Shown in pieces: positions 6,430 through 8,983 of a stretch of 8,983 bases of DNA. This DNA is from an uncultured Eubacteriales bacterium (GTDB lineage Bacteria > Bacillota > Clostridia > Lachnospirales > Anaerotignaceae): positions 1 through 8,983 of the forward strand of contig CABPCX010000057.1 of the NCBI GenBank assembly GCA_902406135.1, in the 5' to 3' direction. The notes below the pieces were generated by a model that saw only the letters and a list, made by a program, of their open reading frames with translations, had not been told where the DNA came from and ran no database searches. Position 1 is the stretch's first letter; each line of letters begins with the position of its first letter. A program made the translations under genes and the position numbers.

Positions 6430-7234
6430 GATGATTTTACTTCTGCTCATATCGGCTGTACTTTTTAGCGGATGCACATCTTCCACAGAAGAAGATAAGG
6501 AGACAGGAATAACTGTGGATAGTACAGATGAAAGCCTTGAAGGTCTGTGGACAGAATTCCATGAAAATATGCCCGACGACAGAAATATGGAGGATGATTT
6601 CAGAAATTCACGGTTTATATCGGAATTAAAAAATTATCTTTCAGGCAGTGAAGGGTTTGAAATATCTGAGCAGGGGCTCAGGGATAAGACGGGAATAAAC
6701 GATATTTCCATAATTGAAAAGGAATGCGGAAGCTGGAAGGCAAGGACCATATTTTTGGGAGCTGACCTTTACAATAAGGCAGTGACCGATGTAAGTGTCA
6801 AAAATAAATATGTTTTTCTTCAGATGAGCAACGGAGAAGAAAATTACTTCAAAACGGTATATGACGGCGACTTTGTCTATCCACAGGATATGCTTCTTTT
6901 TGAAAACAACGGAAACTGTTTTGCTGTAATCATATCAAAATACTGTGCGGCCTATCCTGAAGGCGTATTACTTGCAGGATATACGGTCAGTGAAGGCGCT
7001 GTAGTTTCGGCGGGTTTGTTTGATATGTATGAACTTGAAGGTGTATCCGTTTCAGAAAAAGACGGCGGAGTGCTTTTTGAAAGCAGTTATGAAGAAGGCA
7101 CCAGCTTCGGAGATATATCAAGACTTAATGTTTATGCCGATAACGAGGCAAACGGTATAACTCTGGTATTAGGAGAAGACAATATCCATTTTGGATTTGA
7201 TGGTGAAAAATATATAGCAGACAGGAGTGAATAA
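6419..7234 (+). CDS. Acidic lipoprotein of unknown function in the blaI-blaR1 operon
   Basis: I do not recognise a family. The 271-residue product has a short lipoprotein signal (hydrophobic 5-16) and the lipobox LFSGC, so Cys19 should be lipidated and the protein held on the outer face of the membrane. After it comes an acidic, probably flexible linker (about 20-62) rich in Asp and Glu. The rest (about 63-271) looks like a globular, mostly beta-strand domain with three more cysteines (103, 167, 176) and no catalytic motif that I can identify. The start overlaps the end of blaR1 by 11 nt, with AGGGG 11 nt upstream. ATG 6431 is an alternative. The stop is 2 nt before the next gene. Because it sits within the BlaI-controlled operon, a role in the envelope response or as a BlaR1 partner can be suggested, without direct evidence. 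Confidence 0.82.
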   Translation: MRYKMILLLLISAVLFSGCTSSTEEDKETGITVDSTDESLEGLWTEFHENMPDDRNMEDDFRNSRFISELKNYLSGSEGFEISEQGLRDKTGINDISIIEKECGSWKARTIFLGADLYNKAVTDVSVKNKYVFLQMSNGEENYFKTVYDGDFVYPQDMLLFENNGNCFAVIISKYCAAYPEGVLLAGYTVSEGAVVSAGLFDMYELEGVSVSEKDGGVLFESSYEEGTSFGDISRLNVYADNEANGITLVLGEDNIHFGFDGEKYIADRSE

Positions 7235-7236
7235 GT

Positions 7237-8892
7237 ATGTTAAGGAAAAAAATCGCAGTTCTTATTGCGGCAGTAATGACGGCTCAGATGAGCGTGCCTG
7301 CCTTTGCGCTGGAATACAGTGATGTACCAGGAGACCACTGGGCATACAGTGAAATACAGAAAGCAGGAGAAATCGGATTTATGAGCGGTATGGGAGACGG
7401 CACATTCGGCCTTGGACAGAATGTTACACGAGCCCAGTTTGTTTCAATGCTTGTAAGAATGTTCGGCTGGAGCGCTTCGGAAGGCACGGGATTCAGCGAT
7501 GTTGCGCCCGGAGACTGGTATTACAGTGATGTATTGACTGCCTCCGATATGGGAGTTTTAGACACAACAGAAGCTTATTTCAGACCTAACGACAACATTA
7601 CAAGGGAAGAAATGGCAGTAATGATTATAAAGGCCCTTGGATACGGCGAGCTTGCTGAGGAAATTGCCAATGACGGAGTGTCCTTCAGTGATGTTACGGA
7701 GAATAAGGGCTATATAAGCCTTGCCTATGAGTTTGGAATCATAAGCGGCAGGGGCGGCTCAATATTTGACCCCAACGGCACAGCCCTCAGAGAAGATGCG
7801 GCCGCTATGATGGTACGATGCTATGACAAATATAATTCCTATGTGGATTTTGTCCATGGTTTTTACGCATTTTCATCATACAGCCAGAAGGATATGGCAG
7901 CGGAAATGGATACGGTATCCTTTGGCTGGAGCAGAATGGAATATTCCGATGAAGACGGAGTTGTTGTAAATACTACTACACAGAATGATAACGAGTGGAA
8001 TGTGCCCGAAGGCTACACTGATATAGTTGAATACCTCAAAGACAATAATGTAGAAACAAATCTTAATGTATATATGTCAGCATCCGAATCCGACGACGCC
8101 GAAACAATACTTTCCAGCGCCGAGAACAGGACAGCAGCCGTAAACGCCATAATTGAAGAACTTACGGTTGACTATAAACAGCTGGGATATAATCCTTACA
8201 GCGGCGTTACCATAGACTTTGAAAACCTTAGGGGAAGCGAAATGAGACAGAACTTCACCGCATTTTTAACGGAGCTCAATGAAGAACTGGACAGCATCGG
8301 AAAGAGCCTTTATGTGGCAGTACAGCCGCCCATGAGAAGCGGAGCATACTTTGACGGATATGATTTTAAAGCCATTGGTGAGGTCTGTGACAAAATAATA
8401 GTTATGGCCTATGACTACTACGCAAAAACCATAACTTCAGACGTAATGGAAAGCGGATTCACCACAACACCCGTAACACCCTTTGATGAAGTTTATTATG
8501 CCCTTAAGGTAATAACAGACGAAAATACAGGTGTGGCGGATAAGAGCAAGGTTGTCCTTGGCCTTAGTATGTCAAATGTAGGATGGACTGTAGTTGACGG
8601 AGTAATAGTAAACAGCACGGGAAAAACATATACCTATGAAGAAATAGCGGATATGATAAATAACGGTGCCGAAGTCAAATACTCGGATAAATATAAAAAT
8701 CCTTATATTGTATATGATGACGGAGAAGAAAAACAGATAATATGGTACGAAGACGAAACAAGCGTAAAAGATAAGATAAAGCTTGCGGAAATGTTCGGAA
8801 TAGACGGCATTTCCATATGGAGAATAGGACTTATCCCCGAAGAGGGCGGAAACCTTGACATATGGAGCGGTATAACAAGTCTTACAAAATAA
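7237..8892 (+). CDS. Secreted SLH-domain protein with GH18-like glycosidase domain
   Basis: This is a surface protein likely held on the cell wall by SLH domains and acting on peptidoglycan or another N-acetylglucosamine glycan. The 551 residues comprise a signal peptide (1-24, ending AFA), three SLH repeats (about 26-77, 85-137 and 149-198) with FSDV-type openings and TRAQF/TREEM motifs, and a GH18-like barrel (about 204-551). GVTIDFEN (323-330) gives Asp327 and the likely acid Glu329. MAYDYY (390-395) and GISIWRIG (524-531) match later strands of YaaH/YdhD/SleL-like enzymes. The DxxDxDxE motif is incomplete, with Thr325 in place of the middle Asp, so activity is probable but unproven. AGGAG lies 9 nt before the start. 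The gene follows the lipoprotein by 2 nt and ends the operon, so BlaI control is inferred. Confidence 0.88.
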   Translation: MLRKKIAVLIAAVMTAQMSVPAFALEYSDVPGDHWAYSEIQKAGEIGFMSGMGDGTFGLGQNVTRAQFVSMLVRMFGWSASEGTGFSDVAPGDWYYSDVLTASDMGVLDTTEAYFRPNDNITREEMAVMIIKALGYGELAEEIANDGVSFSDVTENKGYISLAYEFGIISGRGGSIFDPNGTALREDAAAMMVRCYDKYNSYVDFVHGFYAFSSYSQKDMAAEMDTVSFGWSRMEYSDEDGVVVNTTTQNDNEWNVPEGYTDIVEYLKDNNVETNLNVYMSASESDDAETILSSAENRTAAVNAIIEELTVDYKQLGYNPYSGVTIDFENLRGSEMRQNFTAFLTELNEELDSIGKSLYVAVQPPMRSGAYFDGYDFKAIGEVCDKIIVMAYDYYAKTITSDVMESGFTTTPVTPFDEVYYALKVITDENTGVADKSKVVLGLSMSNVGWTVVDGVIVNSTGKTYTYEEIADMINNGAEVKYSDKYKNPYIVYDDGEEKQIIWYEDETSVKDKIKLAEMFGIDGISIWRIGLIPEEGGNLDIWSGITSLTK

Positions 8893-8908
8893 ATAAGAGA
8901 TATGTAGG

Positions 8909-8939
8909 TGCGCGGAACTTTTCCGCGCATTTATATTTT
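8909..8939 (+). terminator. Intrinsic terminator of the blaI operon
   Basis: A perfect 9-bp GC-rich stem (TGCGCGGAA at 8909-8917 with TTCCGCGCA at 8921-8929) encloses a 3-nt loop and is followed by the T-rich run TTTATATTTT. It lies 16 nt after the SLH-GH18 stop codon, as the end of a four-gene rightward transcript would. Confidence 0.88.
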
Positions 8940-8983
8940 CGGGCTAAGTTAAAATAAAAGCCGGTATATGTCTATAAGCCCGT

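Noticed and set aside
8940..8982. Inverted repeat CGGGCT/AGCCCG at the right end
   Set aside because: There are only 6 bp of stem around a 31-nt loop and no T tract. It is cut off by the window edge, so a function cannot be supported.

Overview
The window looks like chromosomal DNA from a low-GC Gram-positive anaerobe of the class Clostridia, most likely Lachnospiraceae-like. The signs are many ATA and AGA codons, strong AGGAGG ribosome sites, consensus sigma-A promoters, intrinsic terminators, an SLH-anchored surface protein and a class B PBP with one PASTA domain. This is inferred from gene content only.

Layout. Positions 1-186 hold two tandem 84-nt units (period 102). On the minus strand each begins with a near-perfect 5' half of a tRNA-Arg(CCU), up to just past the anticodon loop. 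Each then continues into an identical non-tRNA segment that folds back on the tRNA half. A TTGACT-N17-TATTAT promoter at 274-302 points into them. A complete asnB (396-2237) follows and ends in a bidirectional terminator shared with the convergent next gene.

Positions 2281-8892 form a divergent locus organised like staphylococcal mecA-mecR1-mecI. A PASTA-containing class B penicillin-binding protein is read leftward. blaI, blaR1, an unknown lipoprotein and an SLH-GH18-like surface protein are read rightward as a tight operon. The intergenic region of about 146 bp carries three TACA-NN-TGTA BlaI/MecI-type operators on two divergent promoters.

How it probably works (inference from the family): BlaR1 binds a beta-lactam through its outer STYK sensor domain and its zinc protease is activated. 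BlaI is then lost after cleavage near the conserved Asn99-Phe100, and both promoters open. The output here is a transpeptidase together with envelope proteins, with no beta-lactamase. This suggests a cell-wall bypass or remodelling response to beta-lactams.

The two most notable items are this BlaI-controlled SpoVD/PBP2x-like PBP with an attached envelope operon, and the chimeric tRNA-half repeats at the left edge.
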